64,000 nt of DNA, taken from contig CM048846.1 of assembly GCA_026545225.1 (NCBI GenBank), forward strand, positions 35,909,501 to 35,973,500, given 5' to 3'. The translations under genes were made by a program, and so were the position numbers. Of the stretch, positions 23,312-36,200 are shown piece by piece. This stretch comes from Cornus controversa. Its lineage: Eukaryota; Streptophyta; Magnoliopsida; Cornales; Cornaceae. The notes beneath the pieces were generated by a model that saw only the letters and a list, made by a program, of their open reading frames with translations, was not told the origin of the DNA and ran no database searches. How positions within the stretch are numbered: the first letter of the stretch is position 1; each line of letters starts with the position of its first letter.

Positions 23312-25200
23312 TAACGCCCCGATTTCTGACTCCCAGAGAACCGAAGGTGACCACCGTCCATTTTGCCCTAATGGATCATCTTTACCCTCAAACACTATGG
23401 AAGCTTAACTCTATTCCTACACATAGATGTCCATAACTTCACCTTATCCACCCATAACAGGCCCTACACCAAATTATATCACCTTAGCAGAAAATTTTAT
23501 TCATCCGCACTCTCATAAATCACTCACCTCCAAGACTCAACACTTGATTCATTTAGAATATGAATCTAAAACCTACACCATTGGATAGATAATCCAAAAA
23601 TAATCAATTTAAAAAAAAACCATGCTCAATTTCGATTTAAAACGAAGAAGTTATGCCCAATTGAAGTTTCAGAGCATGTTGTGAATAGTGACTTCGATCC
23701 ATCAAAATTTCAATGCATCGTCATGTATCGATGCAAATATCAAAACCTATTATCTAATGGTTAAAATTCCCAACTTATAGGCTCCAGAACTTTACTGAAA
23801 AGCCTAAAAATCATCAAGTATCATCCATAACTTGAACAAATGTTAAAAACATCGTTATATATCATTCTAAGCTAGATTCAAATCCCAAACAAAATCATAC
23901 ATCAATATGGGTCATTCTGTATCATAAACATATTCCAATTTATAATGAAAACACCCTTCAATGCCATTAACTCATCAACACAACCTATTTCACAATTTAT
24001 GCATGTATAAATGAACATAAAGGAAGGATCATCATTCTAAAACATTTGGCATACTACCATGCTCAAAATCATACTTATAATGTTTAAAATCATAATTCAT
24101 GAACCACATACACCAAGATCCATATTGAAGTGCATATCACCGTAAAGCATAAACAATACATGTTCTCGAAATACAAATGGTTTTTACATGTTCATTTCGT
24201 GCATATTGTCCACAATCCAGACATTTGTTCAAATAAAGTAATATAAGTCTTTAAATTGAAATCAAGATCCACTCCATGCCAATACTCTATTGGGGAGACT
24301 CCGCAACTTCTTTTCTATTTTCTGAAAAATATTAATCTCATGGGATGAAGAACCACACGCTTAGTAGGAATGTCTAAAACATAATTTTACAAGTTCCGTG
24401 AATACCACATAAGCATAGATTTGTATTTAACCATATTAAGAAAATATCTACATATCAAAATCATATCATAAGCAACGTATAATGCGAGATGATGTGCATG
24501 ACTCCCTCATCCTCTCCACACATCCATTGGTCTCCAATTCCCTTGGACGGACCAATCCCACCTATCCGAGGCTCTATAACAAGGCCAGCTCATCGTAGGA
24601 GTCACCTTTGTAGGGAGTATCCTCTTCATTTCTAACGGAGCTCTATAACAAGTCTACTCCACGAGGGTTTTCCCTTACCGGATCACCTCATCACTCTTCA
24701 AGAGGACATTACCGTCCAATTGAGTTCACCACCCTCACCATGCCAATGAAGATGCACCCATATCTTCAAATTAATGTGCATTTATAATTAATGATCAAAA
24801 TAACAATCAATTGACATACATGCACAAATTCCCATTTCAAATGTCACATGTATTCATATTGAATATGCATCCCATCTTCCACATTTCATACAATTCACAC
24901 ATTTCACAATTCACATTATTGATATGTTAACAATAAATCATGTTCTTCATCAAACATATCTTTAAAGCAATTCATCAAACACCTAAGTGTCACTTTCACA
25001 CATAAACATAAATTTGCTCAATTCTTCTATAATTCAATCCCAACATGTTTTATAATCAACCATGGCAATTATAAACATATAATTAGCAAATGTAGCATAA
25101 TGAATTCATCAATTAGCATAATTAAGCATGTTTTACTATTAAAAAATATCTAATTATTTCACATAACCAATTGGTTACCTTAATAACCAATATATTCACA
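23312..25200 (-). repeat. Probable 5' LTR of the chromovirus, truncated
   Basis: Begins next to the decayed PBS with the same CACGCCCCGATTTC-like block seen at the LTR end near 16880-16985. Further similarity to 16980-19444 includes the motif AACGRAGAAGTTATGMCC. No coding signal. The right border is set where similarity to the plus-strand element at 25217 begins. Confidence 0.55.
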
Positions 25201-25216
25201 AAAATTTTGGATTATA

Positions 25217-25729
25217 ATTGCTGATATGTTTCATGCATTTAAATTTATTAATGTTAAATGTAATGTGATTAAATTGTTATATTGGATGGTATTATTTATT
25301 TACATATAAATTAAATTATTTTGAGATTATGACACAAAAGTTAACTTGCTGCAGCAATGAAAGATTATTTAACATATCCTTATTGATCTTTGAGCTCACC
25401 CCCTCTCAGAGTTTGCAGGTTAGGTTGTTGACACGGGGACAATTTCGAGATCTAGTTATACCAGTCGAAGAGGTAGCGGTTGAACCATTAGAATTTATTT
25501 TGGTTTATTAGATATTTCTTTTCTGCTCAATATATAAGGCAGATTATTTATTATGAAAATTTGTGAGGAAGAATTGTATTTAACATTTTCTTATGATGAA
25601 AGAAGTTGTAAAGGACTTATGTATTTAAGGGACTATTTGGAGACTTTAGATTTCCCGTTCTTTTACTTTTATTTTATTTTATTTGTTTTTCACATCCCGA
25701 ATTTCTCTTCGAAAATACGGGGTGTGACA
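25217..25729 (+). repeat. Truncated 5' LTR of the gutless element
   Basis: Aligns by eye with 30517-31031 from ATTGCTGATATGTTTC to GGTGACA. It lacks the first two thirds of the LTR, so the left end was deleted where it meets the chromovirus LTR. Confidence 0.8.
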
Positions 25730-26029
25730 GTTGGTATCAGAGCTTTGGGTTCAAACATCCTAGGACTTCGGGTTAGGACCCAATGACGCGTTAGGTTGGA
25801 ACTTAGGTTTGAAAACCTTAGGATGGCGGGTTAGGATCCAAACACGTGTTATGTTTGGAATTATAGATTTAAGTATAAGACCTTGTCAAGGGAATCAAAT
25901 TTTCTTTTGTAGACACAAACAAGTTATCTGTCGTGTTGTCTGTTGTGATTTTCATAATTATGATTTAATATTATTTTGGATATAGAGTTATATATATTTT
26001 CTGTATTTAAAAGTAATATGGAGATATGT

Positions 26030-26600
26030 CAGGATTGCCGGGCATGTATGGATTGCCAATACCTAATAAGGTATTCATGGTTAATAAGGGAGGCATGTAA
26101 GAATTGCAAGGGGGCATGTTAGGATTGTCAATACCTATTAAGGTATATAAAGTTAAAGGAGGCATGTAAGGATTGCCAGGGGGCATGTTAGGATTACCAA
26201 TACCTATTAAGGTATCTAAGATTAAGGGAGGCATGTCAGGATTGCCAATACTTATTATGGTATCTAAAGTTAAAGGAGGCATGTAAGGATTACCAGGAGG
26301 CATGTTAGAATTGTCAATACCTATTAAGGTATCCAAGGATAATAATGGTGGCATGTTAGGATTGCTTAGATTTAATAAAATACATGCTTATGTTTCTTTG
26401 TTCGGGCATGTTGGGATTGTAATATTACAAAGATTTCATTTCAGGCATGTTGGGATTGCAATTTTAGAAATATTTATTTTCGAGTATGTTGGGATTGCTA
26501 ATTTTATAAGTATCTATTTTCAGGCATGTTGAGATTGCAATTTTACAAATATTTATTTTCGGGCATGTTGGGATTGCTAATTTTACAAACATTTATTTTC
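26030..26600 (+). repeat. Minisatellite of GGCATGTTGGGATTGC units
   Basis: The first part (26030-26360) has units of 48-69 bp built from GGCATGTAAGGATTGCC and a CCTATTAAGGTAT block. The second part (26400-26600) has five units of about 39 bp, GGGCATGTTGGGATTGC plus an AT-rich spacer. On the minus strand the first part is open for 115 codons (MPPLTLDTLIGIGNP-type repeats). This is most likely a by-product of the repeat and not a gene. Confidence 0.9.
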
Positions 26601-27526
26601 GGGGTTAAAGTTTATGAGTTGCTTGATTATACATCTAATTATTTTCAGTCATGGTTGAAATGCCTATTGGGTTTTATATTTATAAATTGATGTTAAATTT
26701 TTATGAGTTGCATATTTATCTATAGATATTTGATTAAGTGCATTACGTTTTGTGATGATATGATTATGTGATTATATGTTTATTTTAATTGTAAAATGTA
26801 TTTGTTAAGTTAGGTGTGTAACACCTAGTATAGGAAGTGAAAGCGATCGTGACTCTGGAGAGTAATATTCTTTTTAGGATTGGACTTGGGAATATGTGAC
26901 TAAGAAATTTTTTGCTTTATTGTATAAATGTTTGCCTTGGAAATTTTATAAAACTTCTTTATGGGAGACAGAAATTTCTCGGTCCAATAAGGGAAAAGAA
27001 ATAAACAGTGGACAGTACAATCACCCATATGATAGTGGTGACCATAGTTAGTCTCATTTGGTCATGTTTCGGGTTTATGAGGTGGAATCCACTTGAGAAA
27101 TGAAGGATGAAATAATGGTAGAGTATCAAGAGCTTTTTATTTCAGGTATAGAGTGAATTCCGATGACGAAATTTCTCTTTTTAGGGGGGAAGAAAGTAAT
27201 ACCCGGTAATTTTGAGGTTAGGTAATTTTAATTTGGGTTTTTTCTAATTAAATTGTTGATTGAATGTTTTAAATGTTAAATGTTTTACTTGTTTAAATTG
27301 TTTTGAGCGTTTTAAATGGTAAATGTTTTACGTCGTTTTATTTTATTTATTTATTTATGTTTTTTTGTTGGATCATACTTTTGTATTTTATGTTTTTTTT
27401 TTAATTCATTTTCGAATTGGGCTAGGAAGAGTTTGGGTTGGATTTTGTGGGTTTGGGCTGAGTTTGGGCTAAGTACATATTTATTCTTATTCCTTTTTTT
27501 TTTACCACTTCCTAGCATCAGCAACG

Positions 27527-27530
<4 letters not shown>

Positions 27531-27559
<29 letters not shown>
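27531..27559. repeat. TA microsatellite
   Basis: Uninterrupted TA dinucleotides inside the 3' LTR. A short frame ending in Ile-Tyr repeats here is an artefact. Confidence 0.95.
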
Positions 27560-27561
<2 letters not shown>

Positions 27562-28572
27562 GGTTGGAAGAAAAATAGGTTGGCAGAAGGTTTTAGAGAG
27601 AGAAAGAGAGAATGAGAGAGAGGAAACCCAATGGTGGGTGCGCGGCTGCCAAAGGTGGTTGACTCCTTGGGTGGTTTCGGGTGGTCGCTGGAGGATGGTG
27701 CTGTAGCGGTTGACTTGCGAGGCAGTTGGTGGTGGCTACGAAGTGCTATTATGGCAAACTTACATTTGGGTTGTGTGCGGCTTGAGGTTTTCAAGTTGGC
27801 AGAGAGGATGAAGCTTGATTGTACTTGTGGTTCCATGGTGGTGCTTTGTGGCCTTCTCGACTGCCGAAGGAGGCGCCAACGTAGGAGCTCATGACTTGGT
27901 AGTGACGGGCTGCTATAGTCATGCAGGGGTCTTAGTGAGAGGTAATGGTTCATGGTGGAGCCTTCATGGAGCATGGTAGATATGGCAACTATGATGGCTG
28001 TCAGTCTCAGCAGTGTATAGTTTCATGGTGCTCCGACCATGGTGTTGTAGAGTGTCGCTTGATGATGGTGAAGGGTCTGTCTGATTGGGAGCTGGCTACG
28101 TCCCCGCAGTGGAGCTAGGTGGCTATTCTGGCAAAGAGATGGCTGGACGATTGGTCGGATGTTAAAGTGTTGTGGTCTGACCTTGGTCTCCTTGGTGGGT
28201 TGTCAGTCCGGCTACCCATGCATAGTGATTTCTTGATGATTAAGATTGAGGCTAGCGGCTGGCCTTGGCAGTGGTAGGGCTTTGCCTGGGTGGTTTGCAA
28301 ATAGGAATGGATGTTATGGGCTTTGTATAGCTTAAGGTGGTTGGGTATGGCCAGCGATGCAAGTTACTGTGATGGTGCTCTAATGTCTGGACTTACTATA
28401 ATGTTTAGCGTGGACTGAAATGGGTTAGTTCATGGTGGGTATTTGGTGTCTCATGGTGGTAGTCTGAAATTGGGATCTGTTTGGACTCACTGTATAGGGG
28501 TTTGGATTGGGCTCATTGTATAGTTTGAATCTAGCAAATTTAATTTGGGCCAATTTTGAGTAGGCTTCAAAT

Positions 28573-29732
28573 TGTGAGTTGCAGTGCGAAAGCGGTTACA
28601 AAAAGTATTTTAGAACCTAGATGGGGGTGAATAAGATCACTCGCTCGTTTGCTTAATTTTTAATTAATTCAATTTTAAGTCCAATTAACCAAACAATTAA
28701 AGCAAGTAAAAAGAATGCACCAGATCTACGTGGAAACCCAAGGCATAAAAAACCACGGAGGGAGGCGGCAAGGCTCAGGAAACCAATCCACTATGATGAA
28801 GCAAAATACAACAAACTATGTCTTAGTCTCACACCCCTCTTCACTCTGTCAAGAATCTAATGTGGAACACCTCAGACTTATGATTGCGACAACACGTCCA
28901 ACTACTGTAGACTTTCGGCTAACGTCATGATCCTTACAGAAAGGTTGCTGGAAGAACCAAAATACTCAGCAAGTATTTCGTTCCCTTCGTAGTGCGATCT
29001 GGTCACCTTTCTTCCTCAGCAAGCAAGCAAGTGAAGAACTATCAATCCAATATTCTGATCAGCAAATAGATTTGATGCAGTCTCTGAGCAGCTAATCAGA
29101 AGTAGAACACCATCCTAAATATCACTCGAAAAATATGAATATGTGTTCTTAAAAATATATAGCCCTAATTATATTGTATATAGTTTCTCTCTCTAAAAAT
29201 AATATTTCAGGGTGTACTTATATAGAAAATATGAATGCATATATATAGGCAAGGAAGTTCTAATTTTACTTGGAAAAGACGTTAAATACCAAAATAGAAC
29301 TTCCCTAGAAGTTTTAAATCCAATAGGAATCAGAATTTTCGTCAAAATTTGTTTCCTATTTGGAACAGGCTAAGTGGGACCAGTGCCAAATATTCAGGAC
29401 CGGTGGGACTTTGTAAAAACCTATAGAAACTAAACTGCCGAGAAAAGTTGGACCGGTCCTAACTATTGGGGGCCGGTCCTACTTTGAAAAACTCTTTATT
29501 TTTCATTAAAACCCTAGTTTTTCAAAAATAGGCTCGAAAAATAAAAAGTGCAGAGTGTCCTCACCATACTTACCTGTACTATATGGTGTTCTAATTAGTT
29601 TGTCTGCATCTGTGCACTTGAATATCAGCTCGAAGTTGTCGATGATCGATATAAAGAATAATACGAAAATTACAACTCGATCAATCAAGTTTTGATCACC
29701 GAAATATGCCAATTACAAATTTATATCTCACA
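28573..29732 (-). mobile_element. Solo LTR nested in the gutless element's LTR
   Basis: On the minus strand it starts TGTGAGATATAAATTTG (29732) and ends GCACTGCAACTCACA (28573). It is the same family as the LTR at 8021-9345. The 5-bp duplication CAAAT flanks it (28568-28572 and 29733-29737). Length 1160 bp; no internal region remains. Confidence 0.9.
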
Positions 29733-30107
29733 CAAATATGATTTAAATTGGGTTTGAATGTTGATGGGCTTGTTATTGTGGGTCGTGGCTAGACTTTAAA
29801 TGGGCTGCCAGTTTACATGCATGGGGCTAAAATGAAAGTTCTTAGGGCTAAGCCTAGAGACAAGAATAATGGATTATTTACATTTGGCCATAAACAGTAA
29901 ATTTGGTTGGTTTATTTTTGGCTTGGTGAATTGGACTGGCCTGCATATTTAAAATGGAAATTTACTTTGGATTCTGTAGTGGCAATGGATTTGCGAGCTT
30001 TCAGGATAAAAACTCGAGGCAAGTTGATACTTGCTCTTTTCTCCTATTCGCATATATTTAATTTACGTATGATTATATATCTTCGCATGCGTGATTGACT
30101 GTGTATA

Positions 30108-30112
30108 AAATT

Positions 30113-30146
<34 letters not shown>

Positions 30147-30182
30147 AATTTGATGTGTCTTATTTATTAAATACATACTTGT

Positions 30183-30222
<40 letters not shown>

Positions 30223-30251
30223 AATAATTATATATATATATATATATATAT
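30108..30251. repeat. Compound TA microsatellites
   Basis: Three TA-rich runs at about 30117-30146, 30186-30219 and 30231-30251 within the 3' LTR. Confidence 0.9.
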
Positions 30252-31031
30252 TAATGATTATGGATTTAGTGATTTAAATTGCTTTATTTAAATTTATGTT
30301 GTGCAATTTAAATTGTGAATGTTAAATGTGATTGTGCTGTGAATTTTTACATGTTATTGTTGGTGTAGTGTAATTGTTGTATTATTTTTATGTTCACCAT
30401 TTGTTGATGTGTACGGGTATGTTTGATAATATTTTGTATAATTAAATGTGTACTTGTTGATAAATGGGTATATTTAAATTTTATTATTTTATGTGTACGA
30501 AGTGTGAATGTTTATGTGTAATTGCTGATATGTTTCGTGCATTTAAATTTATTAATGTTAAATGCAATATAATTAAATTGTTATATTGGATAGTATTATT
30601 TATTTACATATAAATTAAATTATTTTGAGATTATGACGCAGAAGTCAACTTACTACGGCAATGAAAGATTGTTCAGCATATTCTTGTTGAGTTTTGAGCT
30701 CACCCCCTTTCAGACTTTGTAGGTTAGGTTGCTGACACGGTGATAATTTACGGGATCTGATTGTACCGGTCGAAAAGCTAGCAGTTGAACCATTAGAATT
30801 TATTTTGGTTTATTATATATTTATTTTCTGCTCAATATATGAGACAAATTATTTATTGTGAAAATTTGTAAGGAAGAATTGTATTTAACATTTTCTTCCA
30901 ATGAAAGAAGTTGTACAGGACTTATCTTTAAGGGACTGTTTGGAGACTGTAGATTTCTCTTTCTTTTATTTTTATTTATTTTATTTGTTTTTTACATCCT
31001 GAATTTCTCTTCGAAAATCCGGAGGGTGACA

Positions 31032-32050
31032 TATGAATTAATTAATTAATCAACAATTGTGACACTGTGTAGGATTATTAGTTTAATGTTTGAAGAAAAT
31101 AAGATTTGACATACCTAACTTAACTCTCTCTCTCTCACTCTCAGCTGTCTATTTGCTTGGCTTGAAGATTTGTCATACTGTTTACTTGGTAAGATTTATT
31201 ATTATTATTATGATATTTTGACAATCTGTTGTCCTATGAAACACGCCTAAAAGCATATTATGTCAATATAAGCTTTGAGAAGAATAAAGGAAATGGAAAA
31301 GACTATAATCCAATTTATGCCATTTTAAATAGAAGATGTTAAAAAATTTCTAGAGATATGAGAATAATTATCCCAATACATCAAGTGGAAGAGAAAATTT
31401 ATGCTTCCCACTTTGGCAGTTTCATTTCGCTCGTATATCATTGTTCTATATATAGTCTTTGATTATTTATACTATTCTCATACTACAACTTTTATTTGGC
31501 ACTAGTGTCCGTGAGTCTGAAACAAAGCAATAGCAATGAGCTAAGTCTAAATTAGAGATGGTTTGTCTCTTGCAAGTATAACAAGCAGCAAAGAAGTCCC
31601 CTCTCATAAAACAAACACAAAAAATTACTTTCTTACATGGTTTTGATTATTTTCCAGAAGTATTTAATCTTAGATAAAAAGTCCAGCAAAAAGCAACTTT
31701 AGCAAAATTAAAGAACAATTCTAACAAATTGACAGATTAAATTACACAAATAAAATAAAATTAGAAAAAAATTAGAAATTGAAAAATGGCGAATTTCTTG
31801 GGATGATTTAGCTTGGACGTTGAGGTTTGAGCAAAGGGAACAAATAAGGGTAACAACTTAGAAGAAACAAAGCAAGCAATTGGTGCTCCATAGGTCCTCT
31901 ACACTTGCTCGTCAGTGAGACCCAATTACAAGTTACTGCAATCAATCCTCATGTACTTCCGAACAACTTCATTGATGAGCCAACTTGATTTTGCCTTCTG
32001 ATATCACCTCACTTCTCCCACAACTGTCTTTGCCCTTTAACCCTTCCATT
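31032..32050. other. Intergenic, nothing recognised
   Basis: AT-rich DNA with a short CT-rich run near 31124-31140. No frame with recognisable domain, no LTR and no terminal repeats seen. Confidence 0.6.
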
Positions 32051-32640
32051 GCCTTGCCCTGACAAAGCCGATACCTTCAAGTGGTTCCCCTCTCCAACTG
32101 GAAAATTCTCCATCTCACATACCATGACTTTCCTCTACCGACACTCCCAGCTCCATTGGACTCACCTTTACTGGTTTCAACCTTTGTATCTCGAAACATA
32201 ATTTTTTTGTTGTGGGTTGCCATACGAGGTAGGTTGCCCACCTTAGTCCAGAAATCACAGGTTGACCACCCCAATTTGTTTCCCCTTCGCTACTCAACCA
32301 CCAAATTCCATTCACACCTTTTTTTTCCTTTGTACCTTTGTTGCCCCAATTTGGAGTCATATACAAGCGAAATGTGGGTTTTAAATACAACCCCAATCCT
32401 GGGTCCAATTTGTGCAATGGGAATCTCAGCCCTTTCATCAATTGTATGCAAAATCTCGGTGAGTGTTCTTGTCTACAATGCGTGGCTTGCGCAAAATAAT
32501 AGAATTTTTGACAATCGATCACTCTCTGAAAATTTTCTTCGAACAGTAACCGTCATCTGAAAGAAGCTTCCAACATTCATTGATTGTGATTCTTCGGATG
32601 CTGCGAGTGTGGTACCCAACGTCCTCACCAACGGTTACTG
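32050..32640 (+). pseudogene. LINE (L1-type) ORF2 C-terminal remnant
   Basis: In one frame 32060-32125 reads DKADTFKWFPSPTGKFSIS, the segment that ends plant LINE reverse transcriptases. A second frame (32081-32560) continues with IIFLLWVAIRGRLPTLVQK and HSHLFF, typical of the zf-RVT zinc-binding region. It ends with YNAWLAQNNRIFDN, the usual RN-x-RIF motif. Cysteines of the zinc site are largely lost and a frameshift separates the parts. Only the 3' tail of the LINE is left, as expected for 5'-truncated insertions. Confidence 0.72.
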
Positions 32641-32725
32641 TTCGAAGAGAACATTTGTAAAGTAAGAATTGCAGAATCACGGAGTCATCAAATGAATACT
32701 TAATAAACTGAACAATTTTATTTAT

Positions 32726-33232
32726 TTAATTTACCTGACCACTGCTATGTAGAAACTTGTGTGCCTCCCTTGTTAGATGAATACCCCACTTTTTGACCTT
32801 AAATAGTCGATTGAAACAAGTAATTTTGGCGTGAATGTAACCATCAGAATTGCATATCCATTCTTTAATGGGTACATCTGGACGAAGCGGGTCATGTGTT
32901 CTATGACACAACATGATGCGATCTAACGTGCCGCTTTTGACCCAATATGTTAGATCAGGAAAGGTTTCGTTATGACCATTGATATGGAGCATAAATGAAA
33001 GAGGAAAAAGAGTATTACATTCAATGAAAGAGGTTTCGTTATCACCATAATCAATTTCTATAACGGCGCAAACCGCAATTCCTTTGAGGTTACCGCAAGA
33101 TTTTGGATCCACCCACCAACACACTGAAGGGTCTTCTTCATCATTATCTTCACCATTCTCACATATATTAATGTTGGTGAACCAACTTGGAATCTCACTT
33201 CCCGGGAAAAAGATAGATGTATCACCAATTTC
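32726..33232 (-). CDS. TNL exon 6: post-LRR C-JID domain
   Basis: Starts at acceptor CCTACAG with EIGDTSIFFPGSEIPSWF; the PGSEIPxWF string marks the C-terminal jelly-roll/Ig-like (C-JID) domain that helps TNLs bind effectors. It continues LKGIAVCAVIEIDYG and ends KKWGIHLTREAHKFL. The stop TAA is at 32726-32728. Nine bases earlier the sequence CAG/GTAAAT is a good donor, so a further short exon is possible; none is obvious to the left. Confidence 0.85.
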   Translation of the reverse strand, partial: EIGDTSIFFPGSEIPSWFTNINICENGEDNDEEDPSVCWWVDPKSCGNLKGIAVCAVIEIDYGDNETSFIECNTLFPLSFMLHINGHNETFPDLTYWVKSGTLDRIMLCHRTHDPLRPDVPIKEWICNSDGYIHAKITCFNRLFKVKKWGIHLTREAHKFLHSSGQVN

Positions 33233-36200
33233 CTGTAGGTTCCATATATAACAATGATTTACTTAATTTTGTGAGAAAGAAGATATATAAAGAGGAGTGA
33301 GCATATACAGGGAATTTAAGTTTGAGGGTCTGTAGAGAAGAGATAGAGATAGAGAGGGATATATATACGCGCCCACACCATCATATGGAGAGAAAAAAAA
33401 TAGTAGTACGTATACCTGAAGCTGACTTTTTGAATATATATTTGGCTTGTTGTTGCCATGATTATCCTCAACCAATTTGTGGCTCTCCGTGAAAATGCAT
33501 TGTCGACCTGCAAATGAACTGCTTTTATTTGTTGGAATGGAATACCGTTCTAATGATATGCAACCTTGTGCAGAAACTCTTTGTATAGATGATGGAAGTG
33601 ACTCCAATGTTTGGAGGCTTAAGCAACCATCCAAATCAAGAGATTCAAGCTTTGTAAGTTGAGCGAAGCTTGCTGGTAAGCAACCAAAGTTGTTCTTGCT
33701 TAGATCTAAATTCTTCAACGAGTGAGGAAGATTGAGAATGGATTCTTCATCTAAATTGCAGCTAGCACAATTCAGTCCTGTAAGGTTAGTCAACTGTGCA
33801 ATGGATAATGGTAATTTTTGTATGTCAGTTCCCGACAAACACAAATACTTTAAACTCCTAATTTTACCAAAATTGCTGGTCAAATTTTCAAGCATTTCGC
33901 AGCATCCCATATTTAAATCCCAAAGCTTTTTGAGATGTTTCACCGATGGAGGTAAATCTTTTATACCACTTCCTTTCAACCCAAGATACCGTAAACTCTT
34001 CATTTTTCCAATACTGCTTGGCAAACTTTGAAGCATTTCGCAGTTTATCAGGTGTAAACTCTCAAGTCCTTTGAGATGTTTAATGGATGAAGGTAATTCT
34101 TTTATTGCAGTTCCACTCAAATTAAGATTCTTTAAACATTCCATATCTCCTTGGATCTCCGGAAACTTATCAAGTTTTGAGCAGCCATCAAAGTTAAGCA
34201 ATCTGAGAGATCTCAAATTAATTCTTGTTGTAAGAGTTTTCAGATTTTGGCAATGACCCAACTTCAACTTAACAAGGCCCTCGTGAAATTGAATGGACGG
34301 ATGAACCTCAACTAGACTTGTACAAAATTCAAGATACAATTTCTTCAGACATGGCGATCCCGATAAATTAGGAGTTTTTCTCAAATTTTTACAGTGGCTG
34401 AGATCAACGAATCTTAAATTCTGTAATGACAAAAAGTAAAGAAAGAAACATTCTCAAACTGTACTTGAAAGAACAAGAAAACTAAAGGAAAGAGACAATA
34501 TTCTTAAACTACACAATCACTTAGATCAGTGCCACGGTTGATTTACCACTGGACACATCAAGAGGATTCCAGTTACCACTACACCCATCAAGAGGTTTTA
34601 AAAATGGATATTGATACAGAACAAACAAAATAACTCCACTATAGCTTTCTTTGATATATTTACATAAAATTCATATGATGTCATTATTTTTTAATTTATG
34701 TGTGTCAAAAATGATATATAAGCGTGCCAATAGTTTTCTTGTCCACCACTCTTAATTATTAAAAATTTATTTTTTATTGAAGAATGCGTTGGTGGTGGAA
34801 TTCACCACTTTTGTAAAAGAGTCAACTTACAACAGCTCGACTTAAGAATCATTTTCTTTAATAAAATGAGAGTGCTAGCGACTGCTCTTCCATAGTAACT
34901 TTATTCATTGGTGAAAACAATAAGAGTAATTAATATATTTTTTTGTGTAATAAATGCCCAACTTTTTCATCCAAGAAAATGCCCTTCTAGTTTTAAAATA
35001 TTTACACTAGTGTCATCAACAAACAAATAAAACTATAGTGGTCACAGAGTGGTTCTTCAATTTTAAAAGAAAATTATATTATTTAACTAAATTAGAAACC
35101 AAGATTCATAAAGTATTTTTATATACTAATTAATTACAAATTAAAAAAAATTATATAGAAAATGATTATAATAAGTATATAGATTAATATAAAAAATTAT
35201 TATTAATTTTTTTTGGTTACAATAGTTTTAGGCAGCTAATATTAGCGCTCCACCAATATTCTTAAGCGCTCCAACCTCTTATTTTCTTATAATGAAATTA
35301 CAATACACGTATAAAATGATCATTGCTTTATATATTTTCAATCTCATATTTGCCCTTATCTATTAAAATTAAGACTCTTAGAATTTAACTTCATTATTCT
35401 CTCACATTTTACTATCTCAACTATAACAATAGTAGAAGTCATTACCAATATTAATTTTCACCATTGTCACCACGACACAAATTCAGTTTCCTTCTCCTCC
35501 ATCATCGTCATATCTCCCCCTCCTCCATTGAAGCGATTAGTATTTTCTGATTGTATAAATGTCATTTTGGTACATCTCAATTGGGCGATTATCATCAAAA
35601 AATAAAAATTGGCTAGTTATCCCTTTTTTATCACTCAATTATTTTTGAAATATTTTATATATAATATTTGTTTAAGTTAAATTTATAGTTTTGTGTTGTC
35701 GGAGACTTTCTTTCAAAAAAAATTGGTTGGTTATGCCCTTTTATCACCCAATTTGGCTAGTTATTGTAATAATTGTTTTCCATTATTTATTCATGAGTTG
35801 TCTACTTGATTTGGATTTATGTTGATTATATGGAACTTTAATTCTTGATTATGTTATCCCTGTCATATAGAAACTTAATTAAATTTTTTGGTGGATATTA
35901 CTGTTTTTACCCAAACAAAAAATGGCGTTGATGGAGGAGGAAGAAACGAAATTTGTGTCGTGACAGTAATTGTGCAAAATTTAGTAATGGTTTCTAGTGT
36001 TGTTATGGTTGAGAGAGAAATATGAAAGAGAATCATGAATTGTAATGATGAGAGTCGTAATTTTAATAGATAAGGGAAATATGAAATTAAAAATATAAGA
36101 AACAAGTATCTCGTTATATGTGGACTGTATTGTAATTTCATTGTAAGAAAACAAGAGGTTGGAGCGTCCAATGACATTGGTGGAGCGCGAATATCAGCTG

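Larger units (their letters stand above)
25217..31031 (+). mobile_element. Gutless plus-strand gypsy-type element
   Basis: A PBS GTTGGTATCAGAGC at 25730-25743 follows an LTR end GGGGTGTGACA. That LTR (25217-25729) lacks its left part. A matching LTR end lies at about 30510-31031. Between them the internal region is only about 1.46 kb (25730-27194), with a minisatellite and no gag-pol. A PPT-like TTTTTAGGGGGGAAGAAAG precedes the second LTR at about 27195. The second LTR (27195-31031) is enlarged by a solo LTR at 28573-29732 and by TA microsatellites. It is non-autonomous as it stands; the family resembles Tekay/Del by PBS and the TAATACCC start. Confidence 0.75.
27195..31031 (+). repeat. 3' LTR of the gutless element (with nested insertions)
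   Basis: Starts at TAATACCCGGTAATTT behind a G-rich tract and ends CCGGAGGGTGACA. Its right 515 bp match the truncated 5' LTR. Without the nested solo LTR it would be about 2.7 kb. The short frames in 27560-27970 and 28115-28300 show no known domain. Confidence 0.68.

Noticed and set aside
26007..26354. 115-codon minus-strand frame with MPPLTLDTLIGIGNP-like repeats
   Set aside because: It arises from the minisatellite unit length staying a multiple of three; there is no start context, domain or gene setting.
27560..27974. 138- and 87-codon frames in both strands near 27.6-28 kb
   Set aside because: GC-richer LTR sequence with no recognisable domain; the position inside an LTR makes a gene unlikely.
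32115..32522. 135-codon minus-strand frame
   Set aside because: Opposite strand of the LINE remnant, which has the recognisable motifs on the plus strand.
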